Counted from the stretch's first letter, positions 46,161-54,972 are shown. The stretch: 64,000 nucleotides of DNA from CAZDXJ01 sp050303615 (GCA_050303615.1 JBNLCC010000119.1:1-64000); one strand, 5' to 3'. Numbers and translations are program-made. Notes: generated from the sequence alone by a model not told the origin.

Positions 46161-46534
46161 CTCCACTAAAACCTTACCTGATCCGCTCCATTTACGAATG
46201 GATACTTGACAACCAAATGACACCGCATCTTTTAGTGGATGCGGAAAACACCGGAACCGTACTACCCCGGACATTCATTGAGGACGGTAAAATTGTCTTG
46301 AACATACGCCCTGAAGCCGTGCAGGGCCTATCATTGGGAAATGACGAAATAGAATTTAACGCCCGCTTCGGCGGTAAACCGATGCATATCATCGTTCCCT
46401 TGTCTGCAGTGATGGCGATTTTTACCAAAGAAAACGGCAAGGGCATGTTTTTTGACAATGATCAAAACGAAGAACCCACGCCTCCGCCTGACAATAAGCC
46501 GACAACCAAACCCAAGTTACACGTTGTAAAATAA
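46157..46534 (+). CDS. sspB: ClpXP adaptor SspB
   Basis: A 125-residue adaptor that delivers ssrA-tagged proteins to ClpXP. The substrate-binding domain spans about 3-105 (PYLIRSIYEWILDN; IVPLSAVMAIFTKENG). A flexible Pro/Asp-rich linker leads to the C-terminal ClpX-docking tail KPKLHVVK, which resembles the known XB motif. Confidence 0.94.
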   Translation: MTPLKPYLIRSIYEWILDNQMTPHLLVDAENTGTVLPRTFIEDGKIVLNIRPEAVQGLSLGNDEIEFNARFGGKPMHIIVPLSAVMAIFTKENGKGMFFDNDQNEEPTPPPDNKPTTKPKLHVVK

Positions 46535-46618
46535 CTCCGATGGAAACAGGCTTAATTTAGAGGGTTTAGGAGCAAATCGCGCATCACGGCAAGTCCCAGC
46601 AACATTTGAAGGGCCGGA

Positions 46619-48364
46619 ATGAAAACATACTATCTCGGTTTATCGGTTACTTACCATGATCCGGCTCTAGCAATTATCAATGAACAGGGAGAAGTGCTGT
46701 ATGCGGAAGCGACCGAACGTTGTCTGCAAAATAAACGCGCGTTGAACTGCGCGCCGGACCAATTACTGCATATCGCCGGTATTTTAGAGACGTATTGCCC
46801 TGATCCCGGCGAGTTTGTCGTTAGCATTAACTGGCTGAAAAAACGCCCCTTGTATGAAACAGTCGTCGCCCGTTTGGGTTATTTATCGGCCCCTGGGTTG
46901 TTGAAACCCGGCTTCAAACGGCTGCGTTCGCCGCTGGAAAATTACCAGTTGCACCATATGATTGCCTGCCAGCGCAACAGCATCGTCACCGCCGGCATCA
47001 ACCTGGTCCGGAAAGTCCGCGAACTTTATCCTCGATGCAAGATTCGCTTTGCCGATTTTGCTCATCATCTGACTCATGCTGCAACGGCCTGTTATAGCAG
47101 CCCTTTCGAGCATGCAGCCTGTGCGGTTGTCGATTCCTTCGGTGAAAACGGTTCAATGGCTTTTTACCGTTACCGCAACCGGCGCCTGCAGTTACTGCAT
47201 GAAACCAAGGGCACCGGCAGCCTGGGGTTTTATTATATGAAAATTACCGAACTATGCGGCTTTGACTGGCTAAAAGGCGAGGAATGGAAAGTCATGGGAC
47301 TTGCCCCCTACGGCAGACTCAATCAAGCGCTTTACCGCTTGCTGCAATCGACAATTACCGTCGACGGCTTGCACTGCAGCCATCCGGGAAAAAGCCTGTT
47401 CGACAATATCGAGGCGTTGCGGCAATTCCAAAATAACCAGGATAGCCCGATACAATCAGCCGCCAACCTGGCTTATACTGGCCAATTTTTCTTTGCCGAG
47501 TTAATGACACGCTTATTGCAGCACCTCTATAAGGTCAGTGGTTCCGATTACCTGACCCTGGCCGGCGGATGTGCTTTAAATTCCTCGTTCAGCGGACAAA
47601 TCACCGGCCGCACCAGCTTTAAACGGGTATTCATACCTTCCGCGCCGGCCGATGACGGTACGGCGTTGGGTGCAGCATGGCTCGGGTTTTACCGTGATTT
47701 TCCCGATTTTCCGGGACCGGCCAAATTATTATCGCCCTATACCGGTTCAACGATATCGGAATCGGCAATAACAAGATTGATCACCTTTAACGGCTCGCTA
47801 AAAATCCGCCATTTGCCCGGCGAAATCTGCACGGAAACCGCCGGCAGGCTGGCCAGGGGCCAGCTTATCGGCTGGATCCAGGGCCGCGCCGAATACGGAC
47901 CGCGCGCCTTGGGCAACAGGTCCATCCTGGCGGACCCACGCCATGCAGTAACCAAGGATCAAATCAACCAAAAAATTAAATTCCGCGAAACCTTTCGACC
48001 GTTTGCTCCCGCGATTTTGCATCAATACGGTGACGAATATTTTGAAAATTACCAGGAGTCGCCGTACATGGACAAAACACTGTCGATCAGGTCCGAAAAA
48101 CGCAAGACAATCGCCGCAGTCTGCCATGTCGATGGAACCGGGCGCCTGCAAACTGTCAAAAAAGAATGGAACCCGCGCTTTTATCATTTGATCGACAGCT
48201 TTTATCGAATCACCGCTGTGCCGGTGCTGTTGAACACCAGCTTCAATATCATGGGCAAACCGTTGGTTCATTCTTTGGAAGATGCCGTCAGCGTATTTTT
48301 AACCACCGGCCTGGATGCGTTGGTCATCGAAGATTATTTGATATGTAAACCCGGGAATGAATAA
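46619..48364 (+). CDS. Carbamoyltransferase of the NodU/CmcH/TobZ family
   Basis: A 581-residue enzyme. The N-terminal Kae1-like domain has the metal-binding histidines in FAHHLTHAATA (His149, His150, His153) and LAGGCALNSSFSG; the C-terminal YrdC-like part has EYGPRALGNRSILADPR and PVLLNTSFNIMG. NodU-type enzymes make carbamoyl-AMP from carbamoyl phosphate and ATP and carbamoylate a hydroxyl of a sugar or small molecule. All expected motifs are intact. Its stop overlaps the next gene, for a double heme-oxygenase-like protein, by eight bases, so the two probably act on one product. The substrate is unknown. Confidence 0.88.
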   Translation: MKTYYLGLSVTYHDPALAIINEQGEVLYAEATERCLQNKRALNCAPDQLLHIAGILETYCPDPGEFVVSINWLKKRPLYETVVARLGYLSAPGLLKPGFKRLRSPLENYQLHHMIACQRNSIVTAGINLVRKVRELYPRCKIRFADFAHHLTHAATACYSSPFEHAACAVVDSFGENGSMAFYRYRNRRLQLLHETKGTGSLGFYYMKITELCGFDWLKGEEWKVMGLAPYGRLNQALYRLLQSTITVDGLHCSHPGKSLFDNIEALRQFQNNQDSPIQSAANLAYTGQFFFAELMTRLLQHLYKVSGSDYLTLAGGCALNSSFSGQITGRTSFKRVFIPSAPADDGTALGAAWLGFYRDFPDFPGPAKLLSPYTGSTISESAITRLITFNGSLKIRHLPGEICTETAGRLARGQLIGWIQGRAEYGPRALGNRSILADPRHAVTKDQINQKIKFRETFRPFAPAILHQYGDEYFENYQESPYMDKTLSIRSEKRKTIAAVCHVDGTGRLQTVKKEWNPRFYHLIDSFYRITAVPVLLNTSFNIMGKPLVHSLEDAVSVFLTTGLDALVIEDYLICKPGNE

Positions 48365-50549
48365 ATCCGCACATCCTTTCGATCCTTCACTACAGCCGGT
48401 TTTTTTCCGGCAGATCGAAACCGCCGCCCGCAAATATCCGCCGGGCAGCCGTGATTTGTTCCACTATCTGATCGGCATCGACCGCCATTACGAAACGCTA
48501 CCAATAGCATACCGGTTCATAGAGCAACAGCTCAGCGCCGCCGCCCGGCAATACCGACCGAAGTTCACCGTCAAGTACCATCCCGGCCACATCCCTTTTC
48601 CGGCCGATCGGCAGGCGATTTCACCGGCAAATCACCAACAAAACCACAGCAACCTGCATTACTGTTTAATGCAAATCGCACCGGTTCAGTTGACCGAACC
48701 CTGTTGGCTGCAGAACATCTCGCAAAGTGCGACCAGCGCCAGCGATTTTGCGGTAAAACTGTTGTCTGTTTACCGGAACCTTAGCCAAGGCGGAAGCGGG
48801 ACCCCCACTTTGGCGGAGTTGTATCAGGCACTGCTGTTAAAAGCCGGTATAACATTGCCCGCTATAAACAGCAAAGCCTTTTGCCGGCAACCGGAACTAC
48901 TCGATTGTGTGTTTGATTATGCTGCTGTGCAGTTGGCTCTGGCCCATTTCCCGCGGGTATTTTTCCCCGAATTGCTGGGATTTACCTGGGCTCATTGCCA
49001 ATCGGCAACATTGTTTGAAGCCTTGTTTACGAATTTTCCGGCAAGCAACGATGACCTGACGGCGTTCTGCCGGAGCCGACATGCCCGGCTTAGCGCCCAA
49101 CTGCCTTTAGTCATCGGACTAATCAAGGACTATCTAAGCTTATTCAAGGCGCAGCAGGAATCCTTGTGGTTCAGGATACAAAACGGCTATTACCTGCATC
49201 GGTGGCAAGCGGCAGTATGCTGCGGGCAGATTCAGCAACAATTGGACAAACCTCCCTCCGTACCGCAAACTCTGGCGAAAATCTTCGCCCAAAAAGCGTT
49301 TGCCGCTGTCGGTCACCACGGCACCGTCACCCTGGCGGGCAAAACCCTTGACCAGTGGTTTGCGGAAAGCCCATTCGACGCCGACAACTTCCTGCAGGCA
49401 TTAAACCAGTCATCCTACATCGACCATCGGCAACCCACAGCCAGCCGTCTACTGAGACTGTTCGATTTCAACGGACCGATGTTCGGCGTGCTCAACCAGA
49501 ACGAAAGAAAAGTTCTGGAAACTTGGCTGGTATCCGGGAACGGCGAAGCAAACGTTGCAGCTGAACCGATTGCCCCACGGGCAAAATCGACTCCGGCGTT
49601 TCCGTCCGCAACAGGCGGAACACCGCAAGAAACCGTTAATTTCGAGAAATTAACCAACAGAGCATTGTACTACTACCTGGTCAATGCCGACTTATTCCCG
49701 GATGTGTTGCCTACCGCCAAACGCAAAGCCGAAAACATACTACGCAACGCGAGATTCCTCAATCGCCCGCCTTTCGCCCGATACGATCAGCGCACTTTCG
49801 AAACACTGATTGAAATGCGCTATCAGCATGAAATCGACGCTTACCAACCGCTACAAGGAACACCGAAACTGTCTCGGCAAACCTACCGCTGGGGCATTGA
49901 ACAATTTGCGCCGACGGTATTGACCGACGGTTGTTGGCTGCAATGCACCGAACAGTTACGGTATTGTTCTGGAAAACAGATTACCGACAGGTTATTCCGG
50001 ATTTACTGTGATGAAGCAGGGAACGGCATCTTACAGCAAAATCATCCTTATATTTACCAACAATTGCTGCATAGCCTGCAAATAGAATTACCGCCGATTC
50101 ACAGCCGGGAGTTCTGCGAATATGACGGGTTTATCGGCCATGCTTTCGATCTGCCGGCCTTTTTATTATCGATCTGCCGTTTCCCCGCCACCTACCTGCC
50201 GGAAATTCTGGGTCTGAACCTCGCCATCGAACTCAGCGGGTTAGGCAAAGTCTACCTGCGGCTCGCCGATGAATTAAAGTATTGGCGCATTGACCCGACC
50301 ATCGTCAATATCCACATATCGATCGATAACTATGCCTCGGGACACGCGGCGTTGGCCAAACAGGCGGTGGCATTATATCTGGACGACATTGGCGCGCGTT
50401 ACGGCGATAATGAAATGCAGCGCCACTGGCGTCGGATTCATACCGGCTACCGCTCATTGAAAACGGCCGGCGGTTTATTTTCCGCTGAGTTGCTCTACCG
50501 CTTTTTATTCAACAAGCTGAAGAAGCTAAATCACGTTGGCATGCACTGA
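48357..50549 (+). CDS. Tandem heme-oxygenase-like diiron protein, first copy degenerate
   Basis: A 730-residue protein with two related halves of the iron-containing redox enzyme type (heme-oxygenase-like diiron fold, PF14518 kind). Matching anchors are APVQLTEPCWLQ (108-119) with APTVLTDGCWLQ (518-529), and FPELLG (203-208) with LPEILG (614-619). The second half keeps the likely iron ligands: Glu553 and His563 in DEAGNGILQQNH, Glu625, and His653, Asp657 and His663 in HISIDNYASGH. In the first half the same places read NLSQGGSGTP, Cys214 and no D/GH motif. So one half is probably catalytic and one structural. Members of the fold cleave C-C bonds, hydroxylate or N-oxygenate; the substrate here is unknown. 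Confidence 0.75.
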   Translation: MNKSAHPFDPSLQPVFFRQIETAARKYPPGSRDLFHYLIGIDRHYETLPIAYRFIEQQLSAAARQYRPKFTVKYHPGHIPFPADRQAISPANHQQNHSNLHYCLMQIAPVQLTEPCWLQNISQSATSASDFAVKLLSVYRNLSQGGSGTPTLAELYQALLLKAGITLPAINSKAFCRQPELLDCVFDYAAVQLALAHFPRVFFPELLGFTWAHCQSATLFEALFTNFPASNDDLTAFCRSRHARLSAQLPLVIGLIKDYLSLFKAQQESLWFRIQNGYYLHRWQAAVCCGQIQQQLDKPPSVPQTLAKIFAQKAFAAVGHHGTVTLAGKTLDQWFAESPFDADNFLQALNQSSYIDHRQPTASRLLRLFDFNGPMFGVLNQNERKVLETWLVSGNGEANVAAEPIAPRAKSTPAFPSATGGTPQETVNFEKLTNRALYYYLVNADLFPDVLPTAKRKAENILRNARFLNRPPFARYDQRTFETLIEMRYQHEIDAYQPLQGTPKLSRQTYRWGIEQFAPTVLTDGCWLQCTEQLRYCSGKQITDRLFRIYCDEAGNGILQQNHPYIYQQLLHSLQIELPPIHSREFCEYDGFIGHAFDLPAFLLSICRFPATYLPEILGLNLAIELSGLGKVYLRLADELKYWRIDPTIVNIHISIDNYASGHAALAKQAVALYLDDIGARYGDNEMQRHWRRIHTGYRSLKTAGGLFSAELLYRFLFNKLKKLNHVGMH

Positions 50550-50623
50550 AGCACATCGCTCGCAGCCGCGGCAAACCACGGCGACCCAACACAAAATGGT
50601 CCGCCAAACCAAGGCAGTTGGTA

Positions 50624-50629
50624 TATAAT
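50624..50629 (+). promoter_or_regulatory. Candidate -10 box upstream of the AlkB-like gene
   Basis: TATAAT lies 32 bases before the ATG at 50661, in the 111-base gap after the diiron-protein gene. No convincing -35 is seen at 16-18 bases. It suggests that the AlkB-like set may have its own start of transcription. Confidence 0.35.
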
Positions 50630-50660
50630 CGAAAATCCCGTTAAATTAATCACTGCGCCG

Positions 50661-51752
50661 ATGTTTGAACGTCTTGGTCATTTATTGTGTTTTGTCTTAC
50701 CCTGCACAACACTGTTATTCCTTACCGGCGGACCCTATGACAGCGGCGCAGCACTGGCCTGGACGCTGCCGCTCTGGCTGCTGGTGATCGCCGACTGGCT
50801 GAGTCCTAAAATCGACCCGCTGCGGGGATACCCCGCTTTCACGGATCATTATTTTTCCGGCATTTTATATTCCCTGGCCGTTATGCAACTTTGTAACATC
50901 GGTTTGATGCTGGATTATGTCAGCCGGCTGCAATGGCACACTCAGGAGCAGATCATAACGGGCCTAGTGAACCTAATTGCCGCCCGCATTCTGGTCGGCA
51001 CCAGTTCCGGCAGTTCGGGCTTTATCGTTGCCCATGAATTACTTCACCGTAAACGGCCATGGATAATATTGTTCGGCAATTTGCTGTTATGCAGCATGTG
51101 TTACCAGCATTTTGCCGTTGCCCATCTGCGCGGCCATCATCGTAACGTTACGGAACCCGACGATATAACTACGGCGCGGCGTGGTGAAAGCTTTAACAAT
51201 TACTGGAAACGGGTGTTTATCGAGCATTTCCGTTTTGCCTGGCAAGTGGAATTGAAGCGTTTAAAAATAGTTGACCATCCGTACCATTTTCCAATATTGT
51301 TAAAAAACAGAGTGTTGCTCGGTTTATTGTCTGAATTAATGCTGATTTTGTCTTTCATATTCGTGTTCGGCTGGATTGCGGCGCTGTTGTTTCTGTACCA
51401 GTCGTTTACGGCCGTCCGGTTGCTTGAAGCAATCAACTATTTTCAACATTGGGGCTTGATAACCCGGTCCAAAGGTGCCGCACTGGCCTGGGTCAACGAT
51501 TCCTGGGTGACGCGCAACGCTCTGCTGAACCTATCATGCCATATCGATCATCATCGCTCTGCCGCTAAACATTTTCAGCAGTTACATTATTCCGGTCATG
51601 GCCCGAAAATGCCCCAGGGTTATTTTGTAACAAATCTTTGGGTAAAACTGCACAATCGTTCTTACCGAAAAAAAGCGATACGCGAACTCAAAAATTACCG
51701 TATACCTCAGCCTGCGCCGGCGTCCTCAATACCAGCGGTGATGCAGCAATGA
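50661..51752 (+). CDS. AlkB-like membrane diiron hydroxylase (alkane 1-monooxygenase family)
   Basis: A 363-residue integral membrane enzyme. The histidine clusters of the AlkB family are all present: HELLHR (125-130), HLRGHH (155-160), NYFQHWGL (259-266; alkane hydroxylases usually have NYxEHYGL) and CHIDHHRSAAKHF (293-305). EPDDITTARRGESF after the second cluster is also AlkB-like, and about six membrane helices are predicted. AlkB hydroxylates the end of a hydrocarbon chain using electrons from rubredoxin; no rubredoxin gene is in the window. The altered NYFQHWG points to a different substrate. It overlaps the TPR gene by four bases (ATGA). Confidence 0.85.
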   Translation: MFERLGHLLCFVLPCTTLLFLTGGPYDSGAALAWTLPLWLLVIADWLSPKIDPLRGYPAFTDHYFSGILYSLAVMQLCNIGLMLDYVSRLQWHTQEQIITGLVNLIAARILVGTSSGSSGFIVAHELLHRKRPWIILFGNLLLCSMCYQHFAVAHLRGHHRNVTEPDDITTARRGESFNNYWKRVFIEHFRFAWQVELKRLKIVDHPYHFPILLKNRVLLGLLSELMLILSFIFVFGWIAALLFLYQSFTAVRLLEAINYFQHWGLITRSKGAALAWVNDSWVTRNALLNLSCHIDHHRSAAKHFQQLHYSGHGPKMPQGYFVTNLWVKLHNRSYRKKAIRELKNYRIPQPAPASSIPAVMQQ

Positions 51753-52309
51753 GACTTTATCACACTTCCCGGCACCCGCTGGCCTGCTGGCTGCTGTTGT
51801 TGATATTATCCGGTATGACGTTATACGAAGTGCATAAGCTTTATCAACTCTCGTCTTACAACCGGCTCCTTGACAGTCCGGAGACTATCGTCCAAACCGA
51901 TTCGAGCCAGCCCGGAGAGGTCATCTTTGCCAAAGCGCTATATTTAAACCGGCAAGGCGATTATCAGCAGGCGCTGAGACTGTTCAATCAAATCAAGCAT
52001 TCGCCGGACCTGCGTTTTCAACAGCGGGTTCTATACAATATGGGCACCATTTACCTGCAACACGCCGCCGGGTTATGGCGGGACAAGGGCGTTTGGGAGT
52101 CGAATCAGATCAATACCTTACTTGACCTGGCGGAACAGGCTTTGCGTCAGGTATTGGCTGCCGACCCTGAACACTGGCAGGCGCGCTACAATCTGGAATA
52201 CGTGTTACGCATCCGCCCTCCCGGCAAAGAACCGGAAAACGACAACTGGACCGGCCACAAAAGCAGCGTGTTTGCCGTCATGCCGGGAATACCCGCGGGA
52301 GGACCGTAA
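51749..52309 (+). CDS. Membrane-anchored TPR protein
   Basis: A 186-residue protein with one N-terminal membrane helix (about 11-28) and a tetratricopeptide-like region (about 55-145; ALYLNRQGDYQQALRLFNQI and ALRQVLAADPEHWQARYNLE). The ATG at 51749 overlaps the AlkB-like stop. Small TPR proteins next to a VWA protein are also found in methanol dehydrogenase (mxaK/mxaL) and MoxR clusters, where they help enzyme maturation; the likeness here is in architecture only. Confidence 0.75.
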   Translation: MRLYHTSRHPLACWLLLLILSGMTLYEVHKLYQLSSYNRLLDSPETIVQTDSSQPGEVIFAKALYLNRQGDYQQALRLFNQIKHSPDLRFQQRVLYNMGTIYLQHAAGLWRDKGVWESNQINTLLDLAEQALRQVLAADPEHWQARYNLEYVLRIRPPGKEPENDNWTGHKSSVFAVMPGIPAGGP

Positions 52310-53202
52310 TGAAGCTGCGCGTTTCCCTGCTGCGCGGCCAGGCCGCTATATATACAACGGTTCTACTGCTGCTGGCAGCGGCTTTATTTAAACCGGCAAT
52401 CCCGATGCAGCGGCAAATTTTTAACTATATTTTTGTCATTGATATCACCCAGAGCATGAATGCCAGGGATTACCATGTCGCCGGTTTGCCGGCGGATCGC
52501 CTGTCTTTTGTCAAGCAATCGCTACAACATGTTTTGCACGAGTTGCCGTGCCACTCCAAAGTGGGTCTCGGATTGTTTACCACCAAAAATATGTTTCTGC
52601 TGTTTGAGCCCCTTGAAATTTGCCAACATTACCATGTCATCGAGACCAGTCTGGAAAAAATTGACTGGCGCATGGCCTGGGCGGCGGACAGCCATATTGC
52701 ACGGGGATTGTATGCCAGTATCCGCGATCTCGGAAAAGTTGGTTCTAAACCCCGGTTGGTGTTTTTTACCGACGGCCAGCAAACGCCTTCCGGCAGCAAA
52801 ACACCGCCTTTTTTATCAACGCCCGGAGCAGTAAAAGGCCAAATTATCGGAGTAGGCAATTTACAACCGGTGCCCATTCCCAAGCTGGATAACAGCAATC
52901 GCCAAATTGGCTATTGGCTGGCCGATGAAGCGGAGACCCGTTCCCGAAGAACTGCCGGACGGCACATGTCTACGGAAAAATATTTAAGTTCGGTAAAGGA
53001 AAATGAGCTGCAACGCCTGGCCGGCATTACCGGTCTGCAATATCATCATCTGCAAACACCGCAGCAGTTGGCCGACCTATTACAGGCCGCCGATATAGGC
53101 AACCCCGAATCGGTGGACACCGACATTAGTTGGTTTCTAGCTGCAACAGCTCTGCTGGTGTTTGTCACTCCTTATTTTCGTACTATTTATGGCGATCGGT
53201 AA
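52309..53202 (+). CDS. VWA-domain membrane protein
   Basis: A 297-residue protein: an N-terminal membrane helix (about 12-30), a von Willebrand A domain (about 39-230) and a C-terminal helix (about 274-292). The metal site is present as DITQS (Asp45, Thr47, Ser49) with a later FFTDGQQ. The gene shares one base with the TPR gene (TAATG). VWA proteins of this layout work with TPR proteins and often with a MoxR ATPase, which is absent here. A chaperone role for the AlkB-like enzyme is an inference. Confidence 0.78.
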   Translation: MKLRVSLLRGQAAIYTTVLLLLAAALFKPAIPMQRQIFNYIFVIDITQSMNARDYHVAGLPADRLSFVKQSLQHVLHELPCHSKVGLGLFTTKNMFLLFEPLEICQHYHVIETSLEKIDWRMAWAADSHIARGLYASIRDLGKVGSKPRLVFFTDGQQTPSGSKTPPFLSTPGAVKGQIIGVGNLQPVPIPKLDNSNRQIGYWLADEAETRSRRTAGRHMSTEKYLSSVKENELQRLAGITGLQYHHLQTPQQLADLLQAADIGNPESVDTDISWFLAATALLVFVTPYFRTIYGDR

Positions 53203-53404
53203 ACTGCTTATCCTATTCGGGCTGATGCTCGTTGTTGCGGGGCTGATCGTCAACTATGCGCCCTGGTTGTTCAACTGGTTCGGCAAACTGCCCGGCGATA
53301 TTAATATCCGCGATGAAAAACGTGCGATATTCATCCCGATTACTTCCATGCTGCTGCTCAGTATCATTATTTCGATAATTTTAAACCTTTTTTTCCGAAA
53401 ATGA
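53189..53404 (+). CDS. DUF2905 small membrane protein
   Basis: A 71-residue protein with two membrane helices and the family's conserved centre NWFGKLPGDINIRDE. The ATG at 53189 lies inside the end of the VWA gene (14-base overlap), and its stop overlaps the transporter start by four bases. The function of DUF2905 is unknown. Confidence 0.85.
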   Translation: MAIGKLLILFGLMLVVAGLIVNYAPWLFNWFGKLPGDINIRDEKRAIFIPITSMLLLSIIISIILNLFFRK

Positions 53405-54336
53405 CCCGACTTATCATAACGCTCTTTCCCGTCTGGGCGATTGGGCTATCGATCATCGCTTATTTCTTTCCCAACTGGTTTACAAATTTAAAACCGGCCA
53501 TCATTCCGCTGCTGTCGTTAATCATGTTCGGCATGGGCATGACCCTGACTTGGCGCCATTTTACAGCGGTAATAAAAAAGCCGTTCATCATCGCCCTCGG
53601 CGTCGGCATTCAATTTATCTTTATGCCGTTTGTTGCCTGGCTGCTGGCGCTTGTTTTGGAATTGCCCGAACAGTTGCTGGTCGGCATGGTGCTGGTCGGC
53701 AGCACTGCGGGCGGGACTGCTTCAAACGTGATTTGCTACCTGGCAAAAGGCGATGTTGCATTATCCATCCTTATGACCATGACTTCGACACTCTGCGCAG
53801 TATTTGCAATGCCGGCCCTAACCTTCCTGTATTTGCATCAGTCGGTGCCGGTGCCGGTATGGGAAATGATGCAAAGCATTATGACAATCGTGTTAATCCC
53901 GGTGGTAACCGGCACAGCGATCAACTCCCTCTACGGCAAACATGTCGCTAAAGTCCGTGATTTTTTTCCGTTACTTTCCAGTTTGGCCATTGTGTTGATA
54001 ATCAGCATTATCGTTGCATTGAATAAACAAAACCTGAGCGAATTGCAACTGCCGCTTCTCGTAGCGGTCATACTGCACAATACCCTTGGTTTGCTGTCCG
54101 GTTATGTGATACCCCGGCTACTAAACTACGATCCTGCAATTTGCCGCACCGTCAGCATAGAAGTCGGAATGCAGAATTCCGGACTCAGCGTCGCGCTGGC
54201 GATAAAATACTTTTCCACTCTGGCCGCGTTACCCGGTGCGCTGTTCAGTATCTGGCACAACGTTTCCGGCTCAATGCTGGCAGCTTATTGGCAATGTCAC
54301 GTCGATGTTCAAAAACGACACCACAACGCCACGTAA
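53401..54336 (+). CDS. Bile acid:sodium symporter family (BASS) transporter
   Basis: A 311-residue transporter with nine to ten membrane helices. The family signature regions are visible: LVGSTAGGTASNVICYLAKGD in the first half and SIEVGMQNSGLSVALA in the second, the crossing helices that bind sodium and substrate. Bacterial members move organic acids, pantoate or sulfonates rather than bile acids. Being the last gene of the tight set starting at the AlkB-like hydroxylase, it may carry that enzyme's substrate or product. Confidence 0.9.
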   Translation: MTRLIITLFPVWAIGLSIIAYFFPNWFTNLKPAIIPLLSLIMFGMGMTLTWRHFTAVIKKPFIIALGVGIQFIFMPFVAWLLALVLELPEQLLVGMVLVGSTAGGTASNVICYLAKGDVALSILMTMTSTLCAVFAMPALTFLYLHQSVPVPVWEMMQSIMTIVLIPVVTGTAINSLYGKHVAKVRDFFPLLSSLAIVLIISIIVALNKQNLSELQLPLLVAVILHNTLGLLSGYVIPRLLNYDPAICRTVSIEVGMQNSGLSVALAIKYFSTLAALPGALFSIWHNVSGSMLAAYWQCHVDVQKRHHNAT

Positions 54337-54503
54337 CAAACACCCGTTCTTTATCTAGCCGCAATAATAGAACTCGATGCAACGATCAAACGCATCGCAC
54401 AACCGTGATCTGTTGGCACCGTCACATCTCTTTACGAACAGAGAGCCAGCCGCACCGGCCCGGGGGCAATCGGGCCGCTGCTTGCTGTCAAGTCGTCTCC
54501 GGC

Positions 54504-54908
54504 TTAATACCATGGACCCCAAGGCCCCCACGCGCCCCAGTTCATGGCGGCATCCTCGTTCATCATGGCGGCCTGCTGATTCATTTCCGCAATATTACGC
54601 CGCTCCGCCATTCGCTGATACTCCTGATAAGCCCTTTCAGTACCAAGATACAGGCATTTACAAAATTCAGCATCGGCATAGGCATAGTACACAACACCAT
54701 CTTTTTCATGGGGAACCAGTTTCGATTGGGTCATGGTTTTCAGATGGGCAAGCCGCTTAGGCGTATCGGCAAATTTCATCTGGAAACCGGCCGCGGCGAG
54801 CATCCTTTCGGTATCCATGGCATGACTCTTTTCCATTGCCGCACAACCATGCAATAAAACGGCTAACGCCAGCATTGTACCTATATTAGCTAATTTGTTT
54901 ATTTCCAT
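54504..54908 (-). CDS. Small lipoprotein with Trp/Gly/Pro tail
   Basis: A 134-residue protein with a lipoprotein signal (lipobox LLHGC, Cys22). The mature part holds a KxLxHL helix, a YYAYADAEFCKCLYLG segment with two cysteines, a coiled-coil-like helix (AYQEYQRMAERRN) and the odd C-terminus NWGAWGPWGPWY. I do not recognise a named family with certainty. The ATG at 54908 is used; an earlier in-frame start adds a segment before the signal peptide. Confidence 0.7.
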   Translation of the reverse strand: MEINKLANIGTMLALAVLLHGCAAMEKSHAMDTERMLAAAGFQMKFADTPKRLAHLKTMTQSKLVPHEKDGVVYYAYADAEFCKCLYLGTERAYQEYQRMAERRNIAEMNQQAAMMNEDAAMNWGAWGPWGPWY

Positions 54909-54972
54909 TTTTCTGTCTCTCTTGTGGATTGTACAATTTATGCAACGATACCTTATCATTGCAACACGATAC

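Noticed and set aside
54457..54476. GC-rich inverted repeat (GGCCCG and CGGGCC) between the transporter and lipoprotein genes
   Set aside because: Only 6 bp, with no T run on either strand, so a terminator is not supported.
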